A stretch of 64,000 nt of DNA from an uncultured Lachnospiraceae bacterium (lineage in GTDB: Bacteria; Bacillota_A; Clostridia; Lachnospirales; Lachnospiraceae). The DNA is taken from contig CANOBT010000007.1 in NCBI GenBank assembly GCA_947564305.1, positions 6,714 to 70,713 of the forward strand, written 5' to 3'. The position numbers were made by a program, and so were the translations under genes. The stretch's first letter is position 1; each line of letters starts with the position of its first letter. This document shows positions 28,842 to 36,780 of the stretch, one piece after another. Below the pieces are notes generated by a model. The model was not told the origin of the DNA and searched no databases. It worked only from the letters and a program-made list of their open reading frames with translations.

Positions 28842-30941
28842 TTATGAATTAGCGGCATTTGTTTTCCATTCTGCTTTTTTCACACGCATTTCTTTTGTTG
28901 TTGCACAAATCACCTTATCAAAAACCATCATCATTGATGGAAGAATGAAGATGACCACAAACATACTCACAATCGCACCTCTCGCCATCAAAGTACACAG
29001 GGCAGAAATCATATCAATATCAGAATAGAGACCTACTCCGAACGTAGCGGCGAAGAATCCCAATGCAGATACGATAACCGAACTGATCGAGGTAGACAAT
29101 GCAATCTGAACAGCCTCCCGTTTTTCTTTGCCAAGGCAGCGTTCCTTTTTATACCGGGTGGTCATCAAGATGGCATAGTCCACAGTTGCGCCAAGCTGAA
29201 TCGTGCCAATTACAATAGATGCAATAAACGGCATCTTAGTTCCCGTGAAATAAGGAATCCCCAGGTTAATAAATATCGCAAACTCGATCACAGATACCAG
29301 GATCACCGGCAGTGAAACCGAACGGAACACCATTGTAATAATCAAAAATATTGCAATGATGGAAACCGCACTGACCACCTTAAAGTCTTTGTCTGTAATC
29401 GTAATCAAGTCTTTTGTACACGGCGCTTCACCGATCAACATTGCTGAGCTGTCGTATTTTTTAATGATAGAATTCAGCTTGCTGCACTGGTCATTCACCT
29501 CATTCGTAGCCACTTTATATTCTGACTGCACCAGCATGAGCTGCCACTTCCCCTGCTTCAATGCATCCCCCATCTCTTCCGGAATCATGTCACGGGGAAT
29601 AGCAGAGCCCAGAATGCTGTCCAGGCCTAATGCAAATTTCACGCCCTCCACATCAGACATTTCACCCAACATAGCCTTTGCGTCCTTGGAAGACAAATCT
29701 GCATCCGCCAAAACCATGTGTGTGGCATTCATGTCAAATTCATCAGACAGCTTTTCATTTGCCTGAATGCTCTGAAGATATTTCGGAAGCGTAGCATCCA
29801 AATTGTAGTAAACCTCTGCCTTTGTATAACCCCACAGAGCCGGTACAAGCAGAATAATAAAGACTGTCACAAATATTTTATAGTGTCTTGTAATCCAAGC
29901 CGCTGGTTTATCCATATTTGGGATGATAGACTTATGGGTCGTCTTCTGAATTGCTTTATCAAAAATGAGGAGCATGGAAGGCAGAACCGTGACGCAGGAT
30001 ATCACGCCGAACACTACACCTTTTGCCATTACAATTCCCAAATCCCGGCCCAATGTAAAGCTCATAAAACACAATGCTATGAATCCGGCGACCGTAGTAA
30101 CGGAACTTCCTACCACCGAGGAAAATGTATTGGAAATCGCATGGGCCATGGCCCGTTCCTTATCCCCTTCGTACCTTTGTTGATTTTCCTGATAGCTGTG
30201 CCAGAGGAAAATCGAGTAATCCATCGTCACGCCGAGCTGCAGGACCGCACTCAATGCTTTTGTAATATAAGAAATCTCCCCCAGGAAATAGTTGCTCCCC
30301 ATATTGTAAACAATTGCCATTCCAATACTCAACATAAAGAACACCGGGAGCAGCCAGCAGTCCATGAACACAGAGAGCACGATACAGCTCAGGATAACAG
30401 CTATCAGCACATAAATCGGCGTCTCCTTCTCTGACAAATCTTTGATATCTGTTACCACCGCAGACATACTGCTCAGATAACATTGCTCATTGGTCACACT
30501 GCGTATCTCATGGATTGCATCCATGGTACTGTCCGCTGAGGTTGAATCATCAAAAAAGATTGCCATCAGTGTCGCATTCTCCGTATTAAACACATCCTTA
30601 ATCTTATCCGGCAATACCGAAATCGGAATGGATATATCCATCAGAGAGTCGTACCAGATGACATCCGCCACACCCTCAACACTTTCAATTTTCTCCTTCA
30701 GGTCTGCAGTTTCCTTCGTGGACATCCCCTCCACGACCTCCATCGCAAACGCTCCCTTTCCAAATTCATCCATTAAAATGTCCTGCCCCTTCATCGTATC
30801 GATGCTGTCCGGCAGATAATACAGGATATCGTAATTCACTCTTGTCTTAAGATATCCCATGACTGATGGAATCAGGAGCAAAATGCCAAGTATCAGAATC
30901 AAGCTTCTGTACTTCACGATTTTCTTACCAGTTGTTACCAT
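28842..30941 (-). CDS. MMPL/RND-superfamily transporter
   Basis: A 699-residue membrane protein with two similar halves, each with one N-terminal helix, a large extracellular domain and five further helices, the MMPL layout (12 segments). Both halves contain the conserved helix with acidic residues (LQLGVTMDYSIFLWHSY and IQLGATVDYAILMTTRYK) that carries the proton-relay aspartate. MMPL proteins export lipids, siderophores or amphiphiles with proton motive force. The start is ATG 30941, eight bases after GGAGG; the ATG at 30959 lacks a site. It is transcribed from a promoter overlapped by TetR-type operators. The substrate is unknown; the repeat protein encoded next may guide or receive it. 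Confidence 0.92.
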   Translation of the reverse strand: MVTTGKKIVKYRSLILILGILLLIPSVMGYLKTRVNYDILYYLPDSIDTMKGQDILMDEFGKGAFAMEVVEGMSTKETADLKEKIESVEGVADVIWYDSLMDISIPISVLPDKIKDVFNTENATLMAIFFDDSTSADSTMDAIHEIRSVTNEQCYLSSMSAVVTDIKDLSEKETPIYVLIAVILSCIVLSVFMDCWLLPVFFMLSIGMAIVYNMGSNYFLGEISYITKALSAVLQLGVTMDYSIFLWHSYQENQQRYEGDKERAMAHAISNTFSSVVGSSVTTVAGFIALCFMSFTLGRDLGIVMAKGVVFGVISCVTVLPSMLLIFDKAIQKTTHKSIIPNMDKPAAWITRHYKIFVTVFIILLVPALWGYTKAEVYYNLDATLPKYLQSIQANEKLSDEFDMNATHMVLADADLSSKDAKAMLGEMSDVEGVKFALGLDSILGSAIPRDMIPEEMGDALKQGKWQLMLVQSEYKVATNEVNDQCSKLNSIIKKYDSSAMLIGEAPCTKDLITITDKDFKVVSAVSIIAIFLIITMVFRSVSLPVILVSVIEFAIFINLGIPYFTGTKMPFIASIVIGTIQLGATVDYAILMTTRYKKERCLGKEKREAVQIALSTSISSVIVSALGFFAATFGVGLYSDIDMISALCTLMARGAIVSMFVVIFILPSMMMVFDKVICATTKEMRVKKAEWKTNAANS

Positions 30942-30962
30942 GTAAAATGCCTCCTCCACTAG

Positions 30963-30979
30963 AATGACCTTTGGTCATT
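30963..30979. promoter_or_regulatory. TetR operator O1
   Basis: AATGACCTTTGGTCATT is a perfect 7-bp-arm palindrome just upstream of the MMPL ribosome-binding site, downstream of its -10. Confidence 0.75.
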
Positions 30980-30995
30980 TTTTATTGCAATAAGT

Positions 30996-31024
30996 ACTAT
31001 ATAACAAAAATGACCAAAAGTCAA
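30996..31024 (-). promoter_or_regulatory. Promoter for the MMPL operon
   Basis: Minus-strand TTGACT (31024-31019) and TATAGT (31001-30996), 17-base spacer. The -35 lies inside operator O2. Confidence 0.82.
31011..31023. promoter_or_regulatory. TetR operator O2
   Basis: TGACCAAAAGTCA, a TGAC-N5-GTCA palindrome covering the -35 of the MMPL promoter. Confidence 0.75.
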
Positions 31025-31041
31025 TCCTTTTTATAAAAAAA

Positions 31042-31070
31042 TTGACTTTTAGTCATTTCACATATATAAT
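31042..31070 (+). promoter_or_regulatory. Promoter for the tetR gene
   Basis: TTGACT (31042-31047) and TATAAT (31065-31070), 17-base spacer, reading toward the repressor start at 31161. The -35 lies in operator O3, implying autoregulation. Confidence 0.85.
31043..31055. promoter_or_regulatory. TetR operator O3
   Basis: TGACTTTTAGTCA, the third TGAC-N5-GTCA site, overlapping the tetR promoter -35. Confidence 0.75.
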
Positions 31071-31160
31071 AGACACCATAAACTCGATTCAGGAGTTGTT
31101 GAAAAGCTTGTGCGGTCATGGTTTCGGGACAATTCCTCACAAAAAGAACAGGAGAAAACT

Positions 31161-31778
31161 ATGGGAAAAGTAGAAGAAAACAAGCAGCAGAAACTAAACG
31201 CGCTTTTCACAAGCGCCTATGATCTATTCTTATCACAAGGTATCGCAAAGACCTCCATCCTTGATATCGTCCAGAATGCAGGGGTGGCAAAAGGAACATT
31301 TTACCTTTATTTTAAAGATAAATATGATATCCGTGACCGTCTCATCGCCAAAACTGCAGGAAAACTCTTCCTGTCTGCTCATAAGGAACTCGAAAAAGCA
31401 GATATCCCGCTATTCGAAGATAAGATTATCTTTATCGTGGATTATGTCATTGGAAAGCTGGTAAACAACAAACCCGTGCTCCGTTTTATTTCCAAAAATC
31501 TGAGCTGGGGAGTATTTCGGCAGGCAATTACAAAAACCGAGGATGACACAGAGCTTAGCAGTATGGACTATTTTCTTTTGCTGATTGAAAAAAATCCTTC
31601 TGTCCGCCTGCGCAATCCAGAGATTATGATCTTCTTAATCGCAGAGCTGGCAAGCGCGTCCTGCTACAGCACCATCTTAGAAAACGAACCTGTCAGCTTT
31701 GAGGAGCTGAAGCCTGAGCTTTACGAGGCAATCCGGGCAATCATCCGAAGTCACACACTGACCTCCGCCCCAATATAA
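31161..31778 (+). CDS. TetR-family transcriptional repressor
   Basis: A 205-residue regulator. Residues about 8-55 form the TetR helix-turn-helix (LNALFTSAYDLFLSQGIAKTSILDIVQNAGVAKGTFYLYFKDKYDI); the remainder is the variable ligand-binding domain. The start is ATG 31161, six bases after AGGAG; the frame is open further upstream to 31110 without a site. It is divergent from the MMPL operon across a 219-bp region with three matching palindromes, so it most likely represses both itself and the transporter until its ligand (perhaps the exported compound) binds. Confidence 0.93.
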   Translation: MGKVEENKQQKLNALFTSAYDLFLSQGIAKTSILDIVQNAGVAKGTFYLYFKDKYDIRDRLIAKTAGKLFLSAHKELEKADIPLFEDKIIFIVDYVIGKLVNNKPVLRFISKNLSWGVFRQAITKTEDDTELSSMDYFLLLIEKNPSVRLRNPEIMIFLIAELASASCYSTILENEPVSFEELKPELYEAIRAIIRSHTLTSAPI

Positions 31779-31825
31779 ATCACTTTTAAAAAAACAAAAA
31801 ATTATACAAATCACATCCTTTATCA

Positions 31826-31862
31826 ATCAAAAATCCAGCTCTTCGGAGTTGGATTTTTGATT
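31826..31862 (+). terminator. Terminator after tetR
   Basis: A stem of about 16 bp (ATCAAAAATCCAGCTC paired with GAGTTGGATTTTTGAT) closed by a TTCG tetraloop, with the T-rich part inside the right arm. Confidence 0.8.
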
Positions 31863-31931
31863 ACCGTTTCTTCCTATTAAAATACCTTATTGCAGATTTC
31901 ACAAAAAAAGAGTCATTTTTTTGATTTATCC

Positions 31932-31974
31932 TTGACAATTTTAACATTGCTTTTTTCTAAAAAAAGAGTATCAT
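31932..31974 (+). promoter_or_regulatory. Candidate promoter region for the V-ATPase operon
   Basis: Two readings overlap: TTGACA at 31932-31937 with a poor TTCTAA 17 bases on, and TTGCTT (31947-31952) with TATCAT (31969-31974) 16 bases on. The leader is about 70-80 bases. Confidence 0.4.
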
Positions 31975-32042
31975 AATTAAAGAAAAAATATAAACAAATT
32001 TTTAACAAATCAATACCTATCATTCACATGAGGAGGCTTACT

Positions 32043-32354
32043 ATGGACTCTATTGTAAAGAAATTGTCTGAGATAGAATCTGCCGCTTCAGCCATTGTAG
32101 AACATGCAGAGGCCCAAAAGGAAGTCCTGGATCATGAGTACCGTGAAAAACGAAATCGTTTTGATACGGAATTGGAGGAAAAAACCTCCCGCAAAATCCA
32201 GGAAATCCAGGAAGACCTCACCGCGAAGACGCAGGAATTATTGAAGGCACAAACAAGCGGGCGCAATGACACCATCGCTGCTCTGGAGAAAGAATATGAA
32301 GAACGGCATACCTGGTATGCGCAGAATATTTTAAAACGGATCACAGAGGTATGA
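32043..32354 (+). CDS. V-type ATPase peripheral-stalk subunit G/H-like (NtpF-like)
   Basis: A 103-residue protein that is almost entirely charged coiled coil (REKRNRFDTELEEKTSRKIQEIQ), the form of the V/A-ATPase stalk subunit that pairs with subunit E. The start at 32043 has GAGGAGG six bases upstream. Sequence conservation of this subunit is low, so the call rests on position as first gene of the ATPase operon plus the coiled-coil character. Confidence 0.75.
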   Translation: MDSIVKKLSEIESAASAIVEHAEAQKEVLDHEYREKRNRFDTELEEKTSRKIQEIQEDLTAKTQELLKAQTSGRNDTIAALEKEYEERHTWYAQNILKRITEV

Positions 32355-32358
32355 AAGC

Positions 32359-33405
32359 ATGGGAAATCTACTAACCTACGGTGGAATCGTAACCAAGCTG
32401 CGTGCCATGGAAGCCAGGCTTCTAAAAACGGAGAATTTTGAAGAGATTGCCGCTCTGACCAGCGTCCCAGACGTGGTGGCTTATCTGAGAGAGAATTCAT
32501 CCTATGCCTATGTACTGGATTTGCTCGATGAAAACAGGCTGCACCGCGGCGATATTGAGAAAATCCTGACCAGGCAGCTCTACCATGAATATTCCAAAAT
32601 TTACCGATTCTGCGGCATGAAGCAGCGGGAGTTCCTGAGACTTTATGTCAGACGTTATGAGATTGATCTGATCAATTACTGTCTGCGTATTGTAATTAAC
32701 CGCTATGACACACCATTTGACCTGAACTACAAGAAGGAGTTTTTTGACAAGTATACCCAGATTTCCATCGACAAGCTTATCACCTCGCGTACTACCGACG
32801 AGCTCGTCGAAAATCTCAAAGGAACTGAGTACTATCCAGCCTTGCACCGGATTCAGGAGAGTGGTTCCGTCACACTATTTGATTACGACTTGACACTGAA
32901 CCAATATAATCTTTCCACATTGTGGAAGAAGAGAAAAAAAATATTACAAAAAAAGGAACTGGAGCTTTACACAAGAGAATGCGGAACCAAAATTGACCTT
33001 TTGAACCTGCAATGGATCTACAGGGCGAAAAAATATTATCATATGCCACCCGCTACGATCTATACCCTTCTTGTTCCTGTTCACTATAAGGTATCGGCTG
33101 AGCTGATCAAGGAACTGATCGAGACTGCCGGTGCCGAGGAATATGAGGCTGTATTCCAAAAGACTTTTTATGCAAAGCGCTATGATTTTGGACAGCAGCT
33201 CACTCTGGAACAGATGTACACGGAATGCCTGGACCGTTTGTACCGTGCACAGAGACGGCAGAATCCATATTCGATTGCCGCCATCAACACCTATCTGTTT
33301 TTAAAAGAAGAAGAACTAAGAAAGCTGACGACCGCCATAGAGTGTATCCGTTACGGCTTATCCTCTGGTGAGACGCTGGCTTATATTGGAGGTAAGACGC
33401 AATGA
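32359..33405 (+). CDS. ntpC: V-type ATPase subunit C
   Basis: A 348-residue subunit C (eukaryotic d homologue), which links the central rotor shaft to the membrane ring. The helical sequence with repeated Tyr-Arg-rich segments (TYGGIVTKLRAMEARLL, INLLNLQWIYRAKKYY-like at residues about 210-225) is typical. It follows the stalk gene by four bases and its stop overlaps the start of subunit I (ATGA). Confidence 0.9.
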   Translation: MGNLLTYGGIVTKLRAMEARLLKTENFEEIAALTSVPDVVAYLRENSSYAYVLDLLDENRLHRGDIEKILTRQLYHEYSKIYRFCGMKQREFLRLYVRRYEIDLINYCLRIVINRYDTPFDLNYKKEFFDKYTQISIDKLITSRTTDELVENLKGTEYYPALHRIQESGSVTLFDYDLTLNQYNLSTLWKKRKKILQKKELELYTRECGTKIDLLNLQWIYRAKKYYHMPPATIYTLLVPVHYKVSAELIKELIETAGAEEYEAVFQKTFYAKRYDFGQQLTLEQMYTECLDRLYRAQRRQNPYSIAAINTYLFLKEEELRKLTTAIECIRYGLSSGETLAYIGGKTQ

Positions 33406-35345
33406 TCGTAAAAATGAAATTCATCAATATCTCCGGCCCCCGGGATGATATCGACCGGGTAACAGACCTCTATCTCTCCAAGTATGAAATTCAGCTTGAG
33501 TCTGCACTCTCTGAATTAAAGACGGTGAATAACCTGCGGCCCTTTGTGGAAATCAATCCTTACCGGGATGCACTGGCGCAGGCCGATCAATTCACCGCAC
33601 TCCTGGAGAATCCTGATAAGGTCCTGCCGGATGAGAAACTAACGCTGGATGGCATGTTTGAACTCATACGCAATACCAGTACAGACTATCAAAGCCTGCA
33701 GGACAAAAAAGAGCATCTGAAAAAGAAGATTGAAGAGCTCCATGAAAAACAGCAGGTCATCGCACCTTTCCGGCCATTGGACTGCAATCTGAATGAAGTC
33801 CTGAACTACAAATATATTGCTTATCGCTTCGGGCGCATTGCCGTGGAATATTACTACAAGATGAAAAAATATCTGGTTGAAGATATGGATGCCATCTTTG
33901 TAGAGGGGGAGCGTGATGAGAGTTATGTGTATGGGGCATATTTTGTATCCCCCGGAGGAGCGCCAAAGGCAGATGCTTTATTCCGCACCCTGCATTTTGA
34001 ACGGCTCACTCTAAACGAGGATTACGATGGAACCCCGTCAGATGCTTACATGAAGCTGCAGCGGCAGATTAACAAGCATACAAATGAAATTGCTGATTTG
34101 GATAAACAGGCTGCAAAAATGCTTGATGAGCGCGCACCGAAGATTGTCGCTGCCCGCAAGCGCTTAGAGGAATTATCCAACAACTTTGATGTCCGCAAAA
34201 TGGCGGCCCGAATGGAGGACAATCAGGAAGATTTCTACATCTTGTGCGGATGGATGTCTGAGGATGATGTAGAAAAATTCCAGAAAGATATTGCAAATGA
34301 CGACAAGATTTTTGTCATGGTGGAGGAAGACCGGGATGCCCACTTCGGTGCACCGCCTACCAAACTGAAAAATCCCAAGGTCTTCAAACCATTTGAAATG
34401 TATGTACAAATGTACGGACTGCCGGCCCATAACGAGATGGACCCGACCGTATTTGTGGGGCTGACCTACTCCTTCATCTTCGGCGCCATGTTTGGAGATG
34501 TAGGGCAGGGATTACTTTTATTAATCGGAGGCGGGCTGCTCTATTACTTTAAGCGCATCCCATTGGCTGGTATCGTTGCAACGGCAGGTATTTTTTCCAC
34601 GATTTTCGGATTCCTCTTTGGAAGTATCTTCGGATTTGAAGATATCATTGATGCCGTCTGGCTTCGCCCCATTGAACATATGACTACCCTCCCCTTCGTG
34701 GGTAAGCTGAATACGGTATTCGTTGTCGCTGTCGCTTTCGGTATGGGGGTTATCATTTTAGCCATGATCCTGCATATCATCAACGCATTCCGAAGTCATG
34801 ACATCGGAGACACCTGGTTTGATGTGAACGGTGTTGCCGGACTTGTATTTTATGCTTCCGTAGTTGCCGTAATTGTCCTGTTTATGACCGGACACAAGAC
34901 ACCAGGCGGAATCGTGATGGCTGTCATGTTTGGCGTACCGCTGCTATTGATTCTATTCAAAGAACCGTTGACGAAAAAAATAGAAAAAAGAGCCGATAAG
35001 ATGGAAGAAAGCAAGGCAATGTTCCTGGTACAGGGATTTTTTGAATTGTTCGAGACCATGCTGAGCTACTTCTCCAACACCCTTTCTTTTGTCCGTATCG
35101 GCGCCTTTGCGGTCAGCCATGCGGCTATGATGGAAGTCGTTTTGATGCTTGCAGGCGTGGAAAAAGGAAATCCAAACTGGGTCGTGGTGGTACTGGGCAA
35201 CCTGTTCGTATGCGGCATGGAAGGATTAATCGTCGGCATCCAGGTGCTTCGTCTGGAATACTACGAGATGTTCAGCCGGTTCTATAAAGGTTCTGGCCGT
35301 GCATTTGACCCTTATACAAAAAATAAGAAAAAGAAAACCAAATAA
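33402..35345 (+). CDS. ntpI: V-type ATPase subunit I (membrane stator)
   Basis: A 647-residue subunit a/I. The N-terminal half (about 1-340) is soluble with long coiled coils; the C-terminal half has about seven to eight membrane helices that form the ion half-channels. The FGAMFGDVGQGLLLLIGG segment (about 363-380) and the SNTLSFVRIGAFAVSHAAM helix (about 560-578, carrying the essential arginine) are diagnostic. GGAGG lies nine bases before ATG 33402. Translationally coupled to subunit C. Confidence 0.95.
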   Translation: MIVKMKFINISGPRDDIDRVTDLYLSKYEIQLESALSELKTVNNLRPFVEINPYRDALAQADQFTALLENPDKVLPDEKLTLDGMFELIRNTSTDYQSLQDKKEHLKKKIEELHEKQQVIAPFRPLDCNLNEVLNYKYIAYRFGRIAVEYYYKMKKYLVEDMDAIFVEGERDESYVYGAYFVSPGGAPKADALFRTLHFERLTLNEDYDGTPSDAYMKLQRQINKHTNEIADLDKQAAKMLDERAPKIVAARKRLEELSNNFDVRKMAARMEDNQEDFYILCGWMSEDDVEKFQKDIANDDKIFVMVEEDRDAHFGAPPTKLKNPKVFKPFEMYVQMYGLPAHNEMDPTVFVGLTYSFIFGAMFGDVGQGLLLLIGGGLLYYFKRIPLAGIVATAGIFSTIFGFLFGSIFGFEDIIDAVWLRPIEHMTTLPFVGKLNTVFVVAVAFGMGVIILAMILHIINAFRSHDIGDTWFDVNGVAGLVFYASVVAVIVLFMTGHKTPGGIVMAVMFGVPLLLILFKEPLTKKIEKRADKMEESKAMFLVQGFFELFETMLSYFSNTLSFVRIGAFAVSHAAMMEVVLMLAGVEKGNPNWVVVVLGNLFVCGMEGLIVGIQVLRLEYYEMFSRFYKGSGRAFDPYTKNKKKKTK

Positions 35346-35401
35346 GGCTCTGTCCTAACATCATAAAAAAATATAATGTATATATTGAGGAGGATACTAT
35401 T

Positions 35402-35836
35402 ATGACAACCGCAACAAAACTCATTTTTATCGCAGCTTTAATCTTAAGCATCATCGTTCCTTTTGGATATTATCTGATTGGAGAGAAGAACAAAAAACGT
35501 TATAAAACCACTTTGGGTGTCAATGCATTCTTTTTCTTTGGTGCATTTGCAATCGCTGCAATCATGATGCTGGGCGGACCTCAGGTACACGCGGCAGAGG
35601 ATGCAGCAGCACAGGCAGCTATGTCAACAGGACTTGGTTATATCGCAGCCGCACTGGTTACCGGTTTATCCTGTATCGGCGGCGGTATCGCAGTAGCAAG
35701 CGCAGCTAGTGCAGCTCTTGGCGCAATCAGCGAAGATTCAAGCGTCTTGGGTAAATCCTTGATTTTCGTAGGTCTTGCAGAAGGTGTGTGTCTGTATGGA
35801 TTGATCATCTCCTTCATGATCCTGGGAAGTTTGTAA
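35402..35836 (+). CDS. ntpK: V-type ATPase proteolipid subunit K
   Basis: A 144-residue rotor-ring subunit. The C-terminal hairpin (about 75-144) is a regular c-type unit with GLSCIGGGIAVASAASAALGAI and the ion-binding E127 in GLAEGVCLYGL. The N-terminal pair of helices (about 5-25 and 43-58) lacks glycine-rich packing and a carboxylate, and is followed by HAAEDAAA, so only one ion site per polypeptide is expected. AGGAGG lies upstream. The coupling ion (Na+ or H+) cannot be decided safely from sequence by eye. Confidence 0.92.
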   Translation: MTTATKLIFIAALILSIIVPFGYYLIGEKNKKRYKTTLGVNAFFFFGAFAIAAIMMLGGPQVHAAEDAAAQAAMSTGLGYIAAALVTGLSCIGGGIAVASAASAALGAISEDSSVLGKSLIFVGLAEGVCLYGLIISFMILGSL

Positions 35837-35837
35837 G

Positions 35838-36146
35838 ATGAAGATGTATTTAATCAGTGATAATGTTGATACCTATACAGGAATGCGGCTGGCAGGCGTA
35901 GAGGGAGTCGTCGTACATGAGCGAGACGAACTTCGGGAGGCGCTGGAAAAAGTATTGACGGACAAAACGGTAGGTATTGTCCTGCTAACAGAAAAATTTG
36001 GTCGGGAATTCCCTGAAATCCTTGACCAGTTCCGTCTGGAGCGCCAGCTTCCCCTGCTGGTGGAGATTCCTGACAGGCACGGAACCGGCCGGAAAAAAGA
36101 CTTTATCACATCCTATGTAACCGAGGCCATCGGATTAAAACTGTAA
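35838..36146 (+). CDS. ntpG: V-type ATPase subunit F (NtpG)
   Basis: A 102-residue Rossmann-like subunit of the central shaft (MYLISDNVDTYTGMRLAGVEG at the start, GIVLLTEKFG in the middle, then LVEIPDRHG). Length and motifs match the family. It begins one base after the subunit K stop; its ribosome-binding site overlaps the end of ntpK. Confidence 0.92.
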   Translation: MKMYLISDNVDTYTGMRLAGVEGVVVHERDELREALEKVLTDKTVGIVLLTEKFGREFPEILDQFRLERQLPLLVEIPDRHGTGRKKDFITSYVTEAIGLKL

Positions 36147-36195
36147 AAAATGACATTGAATCGTAACAACTAAGTGGAAAAAGGAGGTATCCCTC

Positions 36196-36780
36196 TTGAC
36201 TCTGGAAGAAAAACTTGCACATTTACAGGCTTCCTCCATGGAGGAGGCGCGGGCGGAAGGCAATGCAATCATTGACAACTACCGCGATGCCCTGGAAAAA
36301 TTGTTGAAAGACCATAAAGAGGAAATGCGTTGGCAGGCAGAAACACGCGTCAAGGCGGAGCAGTCCAATGCAAGACATATGCTGAACCAGGCTGCTGCCA
36401 GGACTCAGTTAGAACTAAAACGCAAAACTGGTAAAATCCAGGTAGAACTGAAAGATAAAATCTTTGAGGAAGCTCATGCACTGGCACAGGATTTCATGAA
36501 AACGGATGCTTACGAAGATTATATGGTCAAGTCTATCCGCAAAGCAATCTCTTTTGCCTCAGGAGACGAAATGACCATCTATATCAATCCGACAGATGAA
36601 GGACGCCGCGCCAGCCTAGAAAATGCGACTGGAACACGTTTGACCATCAGCACGGAAGATTTCATTGGCGGGACACGTGCAGTCTTACGTGAACGCAATA
36701 TTTTGATTGACAACTCATTCAAGACGCTTCTTCGCAATGAGTATGATAAATTCTTATTTGGGGGTGACGGAATTGCTTAA
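36196..36780 (+). CDS. ntpE: V-type ATPase subunit E
   Basis: A 194-residue peripheral-stalk subunit with an N-terminal coiled coil and a mixed C-terminal domain (GTRLTISTEDFIGGTRAVL then NILIDNSFKTLL), typical of subunit E. The start codon is TTG at 36196, seven bases after AAGGAGGT; there is no ATG at the expected N-terminus. Its 3' end overlaps the start of subunit A by eight bases. Confidence 0.92.
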   Translation: MTLEEKLAHLQASSMEEARAEGNAIIDNYRDALEKLLKDHKEEMRWQAETRVKAEQSNARHMLNQAAARTQLELKRKTGKIQVELKDKIFEEAHALAQDFMKTDAYEDYMVKSIRKAISFASGDEMTIYINPTDEGRRASLENATGTRLTISTEDFIGGTRAVLRERNILIDNSFKTLLRNEYDKFLFGGDGIA

